64,000 nt of DNA from NCBI RefSeq assembly GCF_964340395.1, contig NC_135553.1, positions 4,143,501-4,207,500 on the forward strand, given 5' to 3'. Below are positions 21,697 to 34,969 of this stretch, piece after piece; position 1 is the stretch's first letter, and each line of letters begins with the position of its first letter. Under the pieces are notes generated by a model that worked only from the letters and a program-made list of their open reading frames with translations, did not search any database and was not told the origin of the DNA. Origin of the DNA: Glandiceps talaboti. Taxonomy: Eukaryota > Hemichordata > Enteropneusta > Spengelidae. A program made the translations under genes and the position numbers.

Positions 21697-24588
21697 CTTG
21701 AGTTTCCTTCGTATGGCGATTTCCAAACTTTAAATCCCGGTATATGCGAAGTATGCAAAAGATCAGTCAGTTTGATATGTATAGTAGCCAAAAAGGAAGT
21801 CATGCAGCCACAACGTCACTTCAAAACTGATCCGCTAAGAATCCATCTTCTCGGTACAACCAAAGCGTCCCAATACAAAGTAGACAAAAGTTTTCTACAA
21901 CATAACCAATATTCTGTAGCAACACAACAGGCAAGCAAATGGTGATCCCGACGAAGAATGTGTGTGTACAGGGCACGGTCACACAGCCGGTGTCCTCGAC
22001 GCCTGGGCAAAGATCGACAAGTGTAAGAGAAAACAACAATCAATATCACCTTCAGGTATCCGTTTTTCCACTTTTAGTTGATGATTACACCATTACCATT
22101 CTCCAAAACGAGCCATCAATCTGCATTGCACTTCATCGGTACAGGTGTAATGCCAGAGTCGGCAATGTTGATCAACGTGGCAAGGGAAATGTGTTGTTAT
22201 TCAAATTTCCTTTCGGAGCTCAATTCTAAACATGGCCGACCCTACTACGGTTTAGGTTTGATTATTCATGCATGCATTCCTGCTATTCTTACAACATGTA
22301 CAAGAGATCAAGAGGTCAGTGTACACCAGTCGCTACACAATGGACCGTTTATCTTCACCTATGACATAGGTATGACCTTTGTGTCTGTGTTGTTTGTGAC
22401 AGGATCTACACCCCCGGGGTTCTCACTCTGAGGAACAGTTATACGTAGTAAGATTTTGTTCGCACTGAGATATTCGAGAATAAAGTTGATGAGTTGCATG
22501 AATTCTTTGAAACTCTAATTTTAACAAATGTATTAAAAAGGAATACAATGCTTCATGAAAATGGCAGAACCCGATAAGAAATGTCAACAATCCACTTGAT
22601 GTCCTGGCTTGCACCCGTACACGTGAAAACACTGTGATAATACATGTAATATTCTCGCAATGGGTTCTCAAATTGTCTAAAATAAGTCCGATTAAAAACA
22701 CTAAATATGCGTCAAATGTTGATTTATTCAAATCCATTTAAATTAATGTACAATGTATAAGAATGATAGCAGGACTGTGTACACAGTTTATTTTCGACCT
22801 CCATGGCTGATTTTTTTTCAAGGTTTCATTCACTCATGGAACAAAAAAATCGAACTTGAAACAAACGACAATTAATAGTTAGTTAAGTAATTCCTGCATC
22901 AGATTTTTATCAGATTGCTTCTTTCCCTTCTTTGCAGTGGCACCACATCCTCTTCAATCGGACATAAGCCTCAAGTTTCAAGCAAATACTATTACAAAGA
23001 ACCCGAGAGCCGCATTGCAGATATTTAATATCAGAGTTATGCATGTGTAGTAATTTGGCACCCTATGGTTCGCAACTTGGCTATGGTCAGTTTGCCAATT
23101 TCTTCAATAGTTTGATTTAATCATAGGAAACTTAAACTCGTTTTGTATGCATGGTTGACTTTGTGCGATGCGTCAAGTTATCCATATGATTATATAGTAG
23201 CATATTCTCGGTTTGTTACCACAATGTATGAATTCGAACACATTACATTTAGTCATATGGGGACATCTTTGAACATCGCTTATGTTATGCCGGCGGCGAT
23301 GGATAAAAGGAAAATAGCCGCTCGAAACACTGCGACGTTCATCCAGACTCAACAGTTTTAGTTCAAGTGAAAGACAATACGACGGATTGAGGCATATTTT
23401 CTAAACTTTTAGACAGTAGAGACGTCGTCGTAAAACCCCTAGGCCTCTTTACAGCTTTCTGGCCAACTTAGAATACTACCCCTCGACTCCCTTTTCATTT
23501 ACGCTCCGATTATAAATGCTTTGAAAATATTATTTCAAAAACGTACATCTAAACATACATCTAAACCATACATCAAAACCATTAAATTAAACACGAGAAA
23601 GTAGCAAATATCATGACACTTTTCCGAAGTCAGACTTGAAGTACCTCTGCCCACGTCTACTGGCTGAAGTATCCATACATTATTCTTGTCACACTATTCC
23701 CCTATTACATAGTAAGATATAGTCGTTGAGGGCGCTGTGTACACCAGAAGTCTATCTGTATCAAAATAGTCCCTCTTTTTGTTCAACATTCTTTTAGATG
23801 AATACCCTGATTACACGACTACAATGGTAGAAGTTTATGCCGAAATTATGGGCACACTTCGTTCTAGACTGTAAGATGCGTCGTTTTGTTCAGCCTTATC
23901 AGGCTTCTTATGAGTGCTGGCTGATAGCTTACTTGCTAAAACGGATGAGGAAATTATAGTTGCAGACTTATATCTTACATAATAAGACTCAATATCGTGA
24001 GGGCGGCATTGCGAGTAATGTGACATGAATATTTATATATATTCCGGAAAATCTATTGAAGAAATCCTAATTAGTCATTACATTAAGTTATCTTATTGAA
24101 TTAATATATCTAATTTTAATCAAATTGTGGTTCACTTTAGTTCAATTTCTTTACTTTCATGTTTCGCTCAAGATCCTGTACATAATACATTTTACAGCGA
24201 TCGCCTTCATGGTTAGGTATATACCAGAGATGCCATCGAAGCTATAGACAAAGTCTATTTTGAAAAGTATTTTTACTTCGGATGTCAGTGGTAAAATAAA
24301 GTCCGAAATTAAAAGGATTGCACCAATTGTAGGTTTCATCATTAGGATATCTCACGCGTAAGCATGGCGTAGTACAAGTATGGGATCAGTAGTTCATATA
24401 TATAGATATTTGGAAACAAGATGACTGTGTATGTGAGTTGCCCATAACATTGCATCTTCAAATATATCTTTTTGTGTTCTTTTATGTCTTCTAAGCCCAG
24501 TGGGCTGGATGTGGCAACTCTTTAATTTTTATGGTACATGTATTTGTATTTAACGAAATTTTCACTTGGTAAGCCCACATAGGACACG
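21697..24588. other. Upstream of the LRAT-like gene; no gene recognised
   Basis: Open frames on both strands at 21816-22431 are moderately GC-rich but match no family. The proximal part should hold the LRAT-like promoter. No TATA box is convincing. Confidence 0.35.
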
Positions 24589-24650
24589 TAAATAAATAAA
24601 TAAAACAAACAAACAAACAAACAAACAAACAAACAAACAAACAAACAAAC
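24589..24650. repeat. AAAT/AAAC microsatellite
   Basis: Three AAAT units followed by about twelve AAAC units. Confidence 0.95.
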
Positions 24651-27157
24651 ATATATAAATGCATTTACCTTCATTTCAAAGTAGTACCGTTATGGATTAA
24701 ATACACATGCAACTGGAAGTAAATATATAACAAATAAAATCAATGACAATCTAGATATTCTACTGACTTTAATTACCATATCACGTGTACAAAATACTGA
24801 TTGTTGCACATATGTAACATTTAAAGTCCCATGACTGAATCCCGGGTTCTCGAATTATTGCTATCGTATCATTAGAGGGTTAGATGAGATAGGGGTTACT
24901 CTAATGTTCATGACCAACCTTTTCTACAACTCTAGGGTCCAGAAAACTGTCTTTCATACATAAACATTTCGATTCTTGTGCGAACTTCTGGCTTAAACGA
25001 TTGGGTTTTTTTCACATCTAATAAGTTCTAATCCTGATCCGAACGTCATTCCATGCAAAATCCTCAAAGTCGATTTATAAGGTAGGCCGAAAGGGGGCGC
25101 TATACTACAGGCAAAATTGAAGTAGTACTTCAGTGTCCTTCCAACGAAGTCCGTTGACGTGAACATTGTAATGAAATCTGATAACTAATACCCAAATTTG
25201 ATCAATTCCTGAAAATTAATTTGCCAATGTGAAATTACAAAGAGTTCGTTTTTTAAGGTATGGTCAGTTTCATCAACTGGCGCGATTAGTCCTAATGAGA
25301 TTCTGTTATCTTATTATTTTCGACAGATGTGTTGTCCATTTCATTCGCGTAATCTGGTCTACGTCAATTTCACGCTCATTGTTATCGTAATATCCGATGC
25401 TTTGATGGCCGTTGGCTATTCACTATTCTCCCATGTTGTGCAAATTACTTCGTCGACCTTCCACGGCTTTACTGTGTTTGATACAAACATGCTAAATCAG
25501 GTAAAAATGCTGCTCAACTAAGTTGAACATTGGTGACAACCGTATACAAGGCGTTGTATGTTTACAAAGATATTGCTGTTGATGATATTTCATGTAGATG
25601 TCATCTAAAACGAAAAAAAGCACAAACTATCTGTATTTTTACGTGATGCTTTCAGTAGCTCAGACAAAGTAATGGCCGTAATTTGTAATGTATCGTATAA
25701 TCACCATCTTTGCCGGGCAATTATCAACCTTTTAAAAAAGATATATAACACTTACAGATAATAATTTTTCAATGTTATGTCACTTAGACTCGTCAATAAT
25801 TTTATTAAATAGTCTAAATTCAATAGCATTTAACTAAGCATAACGGCCCGTACGTCTATACTGTCCAATATAGCACAAATTCAGTAAAAAGGAAATGGGT
25901 AATTGGGAAAACTTATAAACATACGCAAAGCACGTAATGAACGTATTACAGTATGTAGTTTTTAACATGAAAGCAATTTGATTAATACACAGCTTCTCTT
26001 CTTTCTCTTGGGGTTAAGAAACAGACATGCTTTGAACAAATCATCTGTCCTTCTTCAGTGTCTACACTAAATCTGAATGATTCAAGTGTAGTCATGAAAT
26101 AGCTGGAGGTGTTGAACATGGTGGAGGTGTGAAAATGTCTAGGTGCTCAACCACTCAGGGTATGACGTTTCTCCTAGTTCAATACCCAGCACTATGTCTA
26201 CAACTGAATCACACACGGTGACGGCAGGAAATGCAGGACTTCGAACATCAATGGTAATCATATTGATAATACGGTGGCGATTTCCATGTACATAATATCG
26301 GTTTTGAATACAGGTATTATTATGTATGTTTTACATTAGAAAGTCGAAATTTCACTTTTCGCACACGTACTTTCCCAAAGAATTGGACAGCACACGCAGA
26401 CGCATTTAAGTAAGTCACGCTAACCAGAATAGAAGCACAGGACTGTATAAACACAAAATACTGCAATGAATAAAATGATTCTTTATATAGAGAGCATGAA
26501 AACGAGATGCTACTAAAGAAATAAAGTAAATGTACTTATCCTGAAATGCTATGGGAAACTAGATCAGTAACAACCAACTTAAGTGTAACCTGAATATTGT
26601 TAAAGAGGTACATAGTTAAATTCACAAAACAAAACAAAAACTAACTTCAAATATCAGGACAGTTCATTAATTGTCCACGGTAGAGGAGTCATTTTATTGC
26701 GAGTTAATGGAATCTTTCTAGCCAGTGAATTGCAACTCTTACACGGGATGTTATTGCCGGGGAACGTCCAAAGAATCTACGATGTGTGGATATGTTCGAC
26801 GCAAAATTCTTTCAAAGTCGACAGTCGGCAACTACCGTTAGGGTTAGATTGCTAAAGCCGATTTGTTTGACGAGGCAGAAGAACCGGTGGCGAAACAAGC
26901 AATTTTAGCCAATAAAGCCAACTGGCAGTCATTCATTAGAGAACAAGAATGGAACAGACTTAATAGGTTTTAACTGTTGTCAACGTTTGTGAAATGTGAT
27001 AGATCAACTGACGCATGATGTGTCCTTTTCACTTGGCTATCGAATACTTTCATTGTTGTTACTGCCTCCAACAAATGACATAACATTGCAGAATTGGTTT
27101 TCGAATTAGTTCTGAAATTAGCTGATTGAAAAGTTCTAAAGGTCTGCTAATAAAGTG
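24651..27157. other. Intergenic, no feature recognised
   Basis: AT-rich. A short, partly palindromic stretch at 26130-26185 recalls a decayed tRNA-derived repeat (TAGTTCAATACCC), but no full element can be drawn. Confidence 0.35.
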
Positions 27158-27481
27158 TCAAACTCTCAACAAAAAGTTGAACAGAAACTTGATGAGCTGA
27201 ATATTGGTACTGACATTGGAATCAATGTCGAGGGTTGAATTGTCAAGTAACGGTTTCTGCCTGTACTCATGATGGTACATGCATGCAATCTGTCTCACGT
27301 CTGTACCAATATCCACCGTGACTGCCTCCACTGTACAGCAGGTACGAACGGTTGCGGTTATTCTCCTTTCGGCAACCGTGGTTGCCCGAGCAACATTAAA
27401 CGTACAACGATAGCCAAGAAACCGACCGTCTTCAATTTGGTAACAGTTTGTTGAAGCGATTACAACAACAAATAGCCACAT
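27158..27481 (-). CDS. Small putative secreted protein, 107 aa, unassigned
   Basis: ATG-started frame with a signal-like N-terminus (MWLFVVVIASTNC), then five Cys, including an RTCCTVEAV segment, and two N-glycosylation sequons (NST, NVS). The sequence around it is less AT-rich than its surroundings. No family recognised and no splice sites are needed. It may be a chance frame. Confidence 0.25.
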   Translation of the reverse strand: MWLFVVVIASTNCYQIEDGRFLGYRCTFNVARATTVAERRITATVRTCCTVEAVTVDIGTDVRQIACMYHHEYRQKPLLDNSTLDIDSNVSTNIQLIKFLFNFLLRV

Positions 27482-29061
27482 GAATAGAAGAGACTAGCGC
27501 CGTTTGACATTCCCTGCGAAAGCTTCTGCTTGGATGGCACTACCTGTGTGAAGTACATTCCTCGTCACCGTGGAATCAGAGACAGATATACGAAATAGTC
27601 AATGCAGACTATTGAATAGTTTTACTGACATAGCATGTTTGTATGAGCTTAAATCTTTTGCCTTTAAGTTGTCATTTTAATCACAGTTTTTGATGAAAGT
27701 GTTGAATTTACACCAAGGAAGCTAAAGTTTTGTGAAAAACATTATAATACAAGGGTTAGAGCGTTTATTAATACGGTAACTGACAGACACAATTTTAACT
27801 CCATTATATTTCCCATGATTTTCTGAATATCGTCATAACATTGTGATGTAACTATGTTTGCTTTTATTCCGACATTGTGTACGTATAGTTTTAAATAAAA
27901 AGAGTACCTTTTTAATGAAAAGTCAGTCAAAAGACGTGATACTGCAGTATAATGGCAATACTTGTAAATAATTGTGATTGCCATCGATGGAGGAATGACA
28001 GCTTATGTGAAGGTTTGTGAGAAAATGGGCCTAAAGCTACGTTAAGTCTAGGGTGGGAGTGTGGGGTGGTGGTGGTGTATTTTTGCTGCATATAAAAAAG
28101 TACGTAGCAGTTTTCTATTTACTGAAACATCCTTAGCCATCACCTGTTATTGGTCATACTCTGGTATTCTGACATACAATGATTTGATGACATTATGTGC
28201 CACGTATACACCTACTACTATGTCATCAACTGGCAAAGCCATGCCAGACGACAATTTTAATACCATCGGAAGCCTAGGCATGCGCCGATATCAACAGTAC
28301 TCTACAGAATTGCTCAATCGATGTTTTTTTCACCCAAGTACCGCCAATTTCATGCTAGTGTTCATTATCTGTGTTTGATACAACCAGAAACCAATAAATA
28401 AAAATACACATGCTACACTTTTAAGATAGCACGATCACAATTTCTTGTTACATCTTGTCTAAATGAAATAAACCATTTAAATATACGCAACTAGACGCAG
28501 ACATGTTGACTCCAATGTTTTGATGTCTGCATTTGATGTTTGCATGATGGCAAATTAGTTCATTTTATTTAGACAAAGTGTGGCAAAAACTGTATTCATT
28601 CCATCTTGCTGTATTAAGGTGTTGCATGTGAAGTTTCTTACTGACTTCTGTGTGATTGTATCAAACAGACTCAGTGAACACTAACATAAAACTGGCAGTA
28701 AATATTCTTATAATCTGTCACTTTGTCTGCAGCTTTTTTTGACGACCTTTCGTTAGTGTTTGCCGATTGAAAAATTCTCTCAACTTTTATAACTTATTAG
28801 AATCATCTCAATCTAAACCTGATATTACCTGTGTGCTAGATATGTTGGTAGGAGACTTTGCAAAATGACTTGATGTCCGTGTGTAAACAGTACACACCTA
28901 AACGGTCCGAACTATTTCATTGTTTATCAACGAGCTGTAAATTTCTGGCTTGTGGTTAGGTGTGCTAGGTTGTCATACACATTTCATGAGGGCCAGCTAC
29001 ACAAAGAACTTGAAAACAAGACAACACTTATGAAAAACATTGTTCTAGTTACAACAGTTTG
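27482..29061. other. Intergenic, no feature recognised
   Basis: Nothing supportable. The 105-codon plus frame at 28061-28378 is without domain or splice signals. Confidence 0.4.
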
Positions 29062-29276
29062 GGTTGTCGGTGGCCGAGTGGTTAAATCACTTGCCTCTTA
29101 CCCTGCAGCCGGGGTTCGAACCCATAAGTGTAAGGAAGAGTGGCGTTCAGTTTGACTCTACCGTTCAGCGCAGGTTTTCCCAGGGTACTCCGGTTTCCTC
29201 CTGCACTAACACTGAACCAAAGGAGCCTATAAATGGGGCTAGCTCCCGTTGGTTATCCGATAAATAAATAAATAAA
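29062..29276 (+). mobile_element. tRNA-derived SINE
   Basis: The head carries a Pol III A-box (TGGCCGAGTGG, 29071-29081) and B-box (GGTTCGAACCC, 29113-29123) spaced as in a tRNA gene. The arms do not pair well enough for a functional tRNA. A body of about 130 bp follows, including GGGTACTCCGGTTTCCTCC, a block I know as widely conserved in animal SINEs, and the element ends in an AAAT tail (29260-29276). The intact promoter boxes suggest a fairly young copy. Confidence 0.72.
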
Positions 29277-30602
29277 CTAACAGGGCTCTAAATTTTGTAT
29301 TCCTTGAGGCGGTCATTATCACTAGTTCAATATAATAGCATAACATATCTTACCAACACAGCAGGACATGACCAATTTAATATGCAAATTACGAATGACT
29401 GCCAAAGTACAAGTCAGCAAATTCAGCTTTAATAGAAAGATAAATGTTTGAAAATACTATATCGAAGGGAAAATCTATCAGACTGAGTATGTTTCACAAG
29501 CAAATATAAATTATTAATGTACATGTCTCTCGTTCAAAAAAGGCTTCCTGGAGAGCATAATTTAACACACACACACACACACACCAAAGTATCGGGAATT
29601 GAAGACAACATTATATATAATCACATGAACATGTACTACTTATTGCAAAATTAAAAGTTGAAAAATGTCTTGAAATAAATATGCATACCGAGGTATAAGT
29701 CAAATGCCACGGGGGGGGGGGAGGGGGGGCAATTGGAAATAATCATTTATTGGGAGACAATTATGACATCTCGCGTTGATATGTTGCGTCCAAACATCCA
29801 CCTTATGACACACAAGTAGGAATTCTAGTTTAAGGACTGTTTCTCGTGAAGAATCATTCCTATTCGCCCATTCAGAGTTCAATGATCCAGCCAGCATTTG
29901 TAATGATGATCTCCACTGCACTCTCTAGCTAGTAAAATGAGTCTCTCTCTCTAATATAAATTTCATTTCGCTATGGGCCCTAAGTACATCCTAGTATTAC
30001 CATGATACATTGTAATTGTCCAACACCACAATGATTTTCGCATAAAGGAACAGAGGAAGGTATAACACACTCCATCGATTACACAACCGGCCATGACCAT
30101 TCTGTAATAACATGTGGCAACGTTGTATAATACAAACAAATTTATTGGTCAGTTACGATGTCCATCTGTTCTGTTGATGGCACATTTCCACATGGTTATG
30201 ACTCAAAACATTTACCTCAGCGAACCAATCATGTACATGTAAATAAACACTGACTGTATAGAATCACACAACGCCAGACGTTTACGTCAACATATCGCCA
30301 TTCAATCCTTCCATAATTCGTTGTTTACCGTACAGTATGGGTTCATGATGGAAAGACAATTCCGTCGACACCAACTGAAAGCTTATGACTTGCTGTATGT
30401 GAAAGAGTACCAGAAATAGAATGTGATCTATCCTACTTCGATGTCGAAGGTTATGATTAGGCTTCGCTGTTATATCCTTAAACTACTACGACGACTGAAG
30501 ATTTTGGGTCGCAAAATGAGACATTTTTCGAATCAACGATCACAACACTTCTCATCCTAACTACTAACTTAGCAATGCTCGTATTGCATTTTACATTTGG
30601 TA

Positions 30603-30603
<1 letters not shown>
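29277..30603. other. Intergenic, no gene recognised
   Basis: Contains a short CA run (29565-29583) and a G-rich run (29711-29729, eleven G, one A, seven G). Nothing else supportable. Confidence 0.4.
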
Positions 30604-30693
<90 letters not shown>

Positions 30694-30723
30694 GTAACAA
30701 TACTACTACTACTACTGCTACTG

Positions 30724-30773
<50 letters not shown>

Positions 30774-30803
30774 GCTGCTGCTACTACTACTATTACTACT
30801 ACG

Positions 30804-30851
<48 letters not shown>

Positions 30852-30930
30852 CAATAGCAGCAGCAACAACAACAACAACAACAAGAACAACAACAACAAC
30901 GAGAACAACAACAACAACAACAACTGCCAG
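30604..30930. repeat. Triple trinucleotide array CAT, CTA, CAA
   Basis: About 30 CAT units (30604-30692), about 50 CTA units with TGC interruptions (30700-30850), then about 23 CAA units with GAA interruptions (to 30930). All reading frames are homopolymeric (Ile, Thr, Tyr; Asp, Ser, Val, Leu) and not genes. Confidence 0.97.
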
Positions 30931-32285
30931 TGTGTGTAGATATCCATAATATTTAGGTTGTTGGTATAATTCTTTCCATAGCTTTCATATGGTATAACCG
31001 ATCTAAATTAGCATTTACAAAATCGGTTCAGTCACCCTTCAAACATCGAAAGAAAGAAAAGGTGCGATGGAATGACCATGGGTCAATTAATTCCAAAATA
31101 CAGAGGCCAAGTCTCATTGTTACCAGTACAAAAGGAAGACCATTAATTTTATATAGAGGCTGCCATTGAAATTCAATTTTCTAATGGCCCCACGATAATT
31201 ACAAATCATGTCTTTGCCAAAAACAAATGGAATCTTCAAATACATTGTACCTTGAGAATTTGTTAATGCATTTCAAAAAAAATCGGAAAGCTGCGGTGTG
31301 TCTGGTAGGACATATTCCTGATAAAAGAAATAATTATAGCTTGCCGAGTGGATATAATGATCATATTTAGTATATAGTAAGGGTTTGTTCGTAGTTCGTT
31401 GTGTTGGTGAAAAGCAAGAATACTATACCCCAGTAGGGAGTTTCAGTCGTCGTATTGTCCGCTGAATAAAGACGGAAGCCGGGGTTTCGAGACCAGTGTA
31501 GTGAGCTAGAGTTGGTTGATTGTCGTACGTTTTTTATGTATTAGACAGTATTATTGTACCAGTTACACATGAGTGGCTGGGCTCAGCGTAACCCGCGGTT
31601 TTCATCACGTGAAATAGAGTACCATGAATGGGAGGCAAGAACGACTTGCCCGGGCAGAGAACTCGTAAACGAATCGTGCGTGACCGAATATGAATCAGCG
31701 TCACGATTCTGCTTGAAGGACGTTCATTTTTTTTAAAGAAAAAAGAATAATCTTTGTGTAAAGATCGTCTGAGCTCTAAATTGTTTATAGTATTTGGATT
31801 TAGGAAAAAGTAATAAAGTTAATGGAGAAAACTACGCAAATTTACCGGTGCGTGTCCATGTCGGTGAGAGATACACACCAATGCGTCGTCATAATTCATG
31901 AATCATGTAGAGTTAACGCACTCAATTATCACTGTGTTACTGACATAAAGAATTAACGAGATTTTAATGCGATACAAATTCGAAAATTGACTCTAGAGCA
32001 GTTAGTGTCATAAACTACGAACATAGATCATCCCGTCCAATCGATACAAGGGAAGTTAGATATACCACTATCCACTACTATGTTGCTTTCTAAATCATGG
32101 TACTTGATAACTGACTAGTACATAGTTGTTTTCAGTGGCGTAAAATCAATCATATTACACATGTATGTTGTTGTTTTTCTTGCATTTCACATAATCGTGT
32201 ATGGTCAGCTTTGCAGAGCAGACACGTCACTGGTGAATAAATCGATTGATATACTATCATCTAGTTGCTAGCTTGAGATTGCAAG
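30931..32285. other. Intergenic, no feature recognised
   Basis: Nothing supportable. The 60-codon plus frame at 31554-31736 is without recognisable homology. Confidence 0.4.
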
Positions 32286-32484
<199 letters not shown>

Positions 32485-33052
32485 CGAGGGTGAGATCCAG
32501 AAGGTAAACTGTTCCCATGCAACTTTTAAAAAGACAGAAAACTGCACCAAATGAAAATTAATAGGGCATGGCAAGCGTCAATCTCCTAAATTCAGTAGTG
32601 TCAAGAACTTTTCGTCGGTTATACATCAACCCCACTCATCTCCATAAACAACCGTTATCGCCCATCTCAGATTGTCCGAAGGGTCACATAAAGAAAACCT
32701 GATTTATAAAGTGAATACTTTCAGCATGACATCATAAGGTAAGACTATTGCCTGAAGTCTTGCACGTGTTCCAAAGTTGCTGGACTGTCACCTGGGCCGA
32801 GAACCTCTGCTTTTATATACATGTATACCCAGTGTGTACTACGACCTATGGTGTATTGTATGTGACCAAGACAATGAAATGGCAGAGAGAAAGGGGCGAG
32901 AGAAACCAATACACGCCCAGATAAACAATCAGTCAGCCCAGTCGCACAAATCCAAATATGCAAATTTGTGTTAAGAATTGGGCAAAATTAATTTTAAAAC
33001 AAATTTAACAAATCTTACTGCATAAAATAATTGAAAAAAGTTGATTGGAACA

Positions 33053-33310
33053 AAATGTTGTCTAGCTCAACAAAATGCTAGCAAACATTGCAGCTACATT
33101 TTATCGTCTGGCTCAAAAAAAGTCTTACAAACACTGTTACATTTTATCGTCTGACTAGACAAAAGTCTTACTAACATCGTTATAATTTATCGTCTGACTA
33201 GACAAAAGTCTTACTAACATCGTTACATTTTATCGTCTAACTAGACAAAAATCTTAACAAGCACCATTTACTTTCAACATCTGACCTAATAAAACACAAC
33301 ATTGCTACAT
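33053..33310. repeat. 43-bp tandem satellite, forward array
   Basis: ACATTTTATCGTCTG starts at 33096, 33139, 33182 (ATAATT variant) and 33225, an exact 43-bp period, with one to two decayed units on each side. Each unit contains the imperfect palindrome GTCTGACTAGAC. Confidence 0.9.
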
Positions 33311-33394
33311 TTTCAAACTAACATCATAGCCAAATCATATACATTGTAACAACTGAAATACATGCCGAATTCATATGTAACAATTGCACTTTAA

Positions 33395-33520
33395 TTTCTG
33401 TCATGCCAAACGAAAGTTTATCAGTATTAATAAGATATTTTGTACAACATTTAGCAATATAATGTTCATAAGACATTTGTGCAGCCAGACAATAAAATGT
33501 AGCAAATTTAGGTAAGCACT
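33395..33520. repeat. 43-bp satellite, inverted decayed copies
   Basis: AAGACATTTGTGCAGCCAGACAATAAAATGTAGC-like sequence at 33470-33503 (and a weaker unit before it) matches the reverse complement of the array at 33053-33310. The two blocks therefore face each other across about 85 bp. Confidence 0.7.
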
Positions 33521-34969
33521 GTTGTGGGACAATGTGAAGATTTGTTTCAGTTTAATGGACGCTTCCATTGAAAGATATGGAAAATTGGTGTTATTTTATT
33601 ATTAGTTTGCTGCTATGGTTACTTACACAAACCACTATATATGTGATCTATGTAGACTCATTTTTTTTCAAGACAGTAGTACTAGGTATACACACTTCCC
33701 TTGTAAATGTCACGCTTTCCCTTTAAATCGATTGTTTGAGACTCTTATATATCCTGTTACACTTTCTCTGACAACTCAATGAAGCATTCACACAGTAAAA
33801 TATCTCCAAAAAATTCCATTATTTAATGTTCCAATTTCCAGTCCTGTAGTGAGTGATATTCTTACAACGTGTGGTTTCCAGGGCAATAGATATGACAAGA
33901 TTTCTGAAATAATGCATTACTTTTTTAACGATTTAATAACCATGCAAGCTGTCGGCACACTGTAAGGAGAATAAATTCATTAACATGTCATATTGCAAAG
34001 CAAAGTGTTAAGATGACTACTTGAGAGGAAATCGACACATAAACTGTACTCACTCGCATCCATTGAGCAACTCAAAAACTCATTGATAACTCTGCCCCAC
34101 GTAATTATATATCTGCATCGTCTAATAGTCGGAACGATCAACTCTCGTAGGAAATGTACAAAAACGTAGTCCATTTCATGGCCGATAAGAAGCGTTAAAT
34201 TCAATTTGAGATTGGTAAACGGGAGAAAGATGGATAGAATGACAATCCTATTACACGACATTCTTCCCGGCCAATATCCATTTCTAAAGACGATTTTACT
34301 TGAGGCGACTTGAAATGTACAACGTATTGTTTATGAAATGTACAGATTGGAACATAGCTGGCGGAACTAAATTGCGGTCTCTGTGGTGTTATAAAAGGTT
34401 ACCAGCAAATCTATGATTTTAATTGTGTAAAGAGTAACAAATATGTCTTTTTCTCTGCTTTTTTATGTATACAGGTTACTGTGCAAGCCGCAATATTTGC
34501 GTTGTCAATATATTTTTAAGGGTTAGTGATGATAGCAGCAAATAGTAACTCAACGATTTTTGTAGAGCACGTTCGTAGACAGGAATGAATAAGCATTGAC
34601 GATTGTTGTACGTTTTTCTTTTTTTTCGCGGGTCACTGTGTCATTCACAAGAACATAATTAAGTATATGATGAGATGGCTTGGGCGAATACCGATTGAAA
34701 AATGACAGAAGTGACCCTCACGCCAAGGTCATTTTTGTAAAGCAAACGTTCTCTACAATGATTTTAAAAATACTGTTTACGAATAACTGCCCGTCTTTTC
34801 ATACTATACAAATCGGTGAGTAATACAGTCGGGATTAGGTTGGGTAATCGTGTGAAAAACGGGCCCCTTCAATAAAATGACTGAAAAAAAACTGTTCAAA
34901 TGAATCTATACAGAATGTATAGGCTTAAATGCATGTATAACCGAATTTGGAAATCAATTTATAAATCTA
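33521..34969. other. Intergenic, 3' flank of the FAM181-like gene
   Basis: No gene seen. An everted pair of nuclear-receptor half-sites (TGACCC, 8-nt spacer, AGGTCA) is at 34712-34731. Confidence 0.35.

Noticed and set aside
21433-21945. 170-codon plus-strand frame
   Set aside because: Antisense shadow of the LRAT-like gene and its 5' flank.
26130-26185. tRNA-SINE-like stretch (TAGTTCAATACCC)
   Set aside because: Partly palindromic, but no convincing A-box, tail or second copy.
30591-30947. 118-codon frame with poly-Leu, Val, Ser and Asp
   Set aside because: Entirely made of trinucleotide repeat; no unique protein sequence.
33053-33310. Regular repeats that could suggest a CRISPR array
   Set aside because: The 43-bp units are contiguous, with no spacers, in animal DNA: a tandem satellite.
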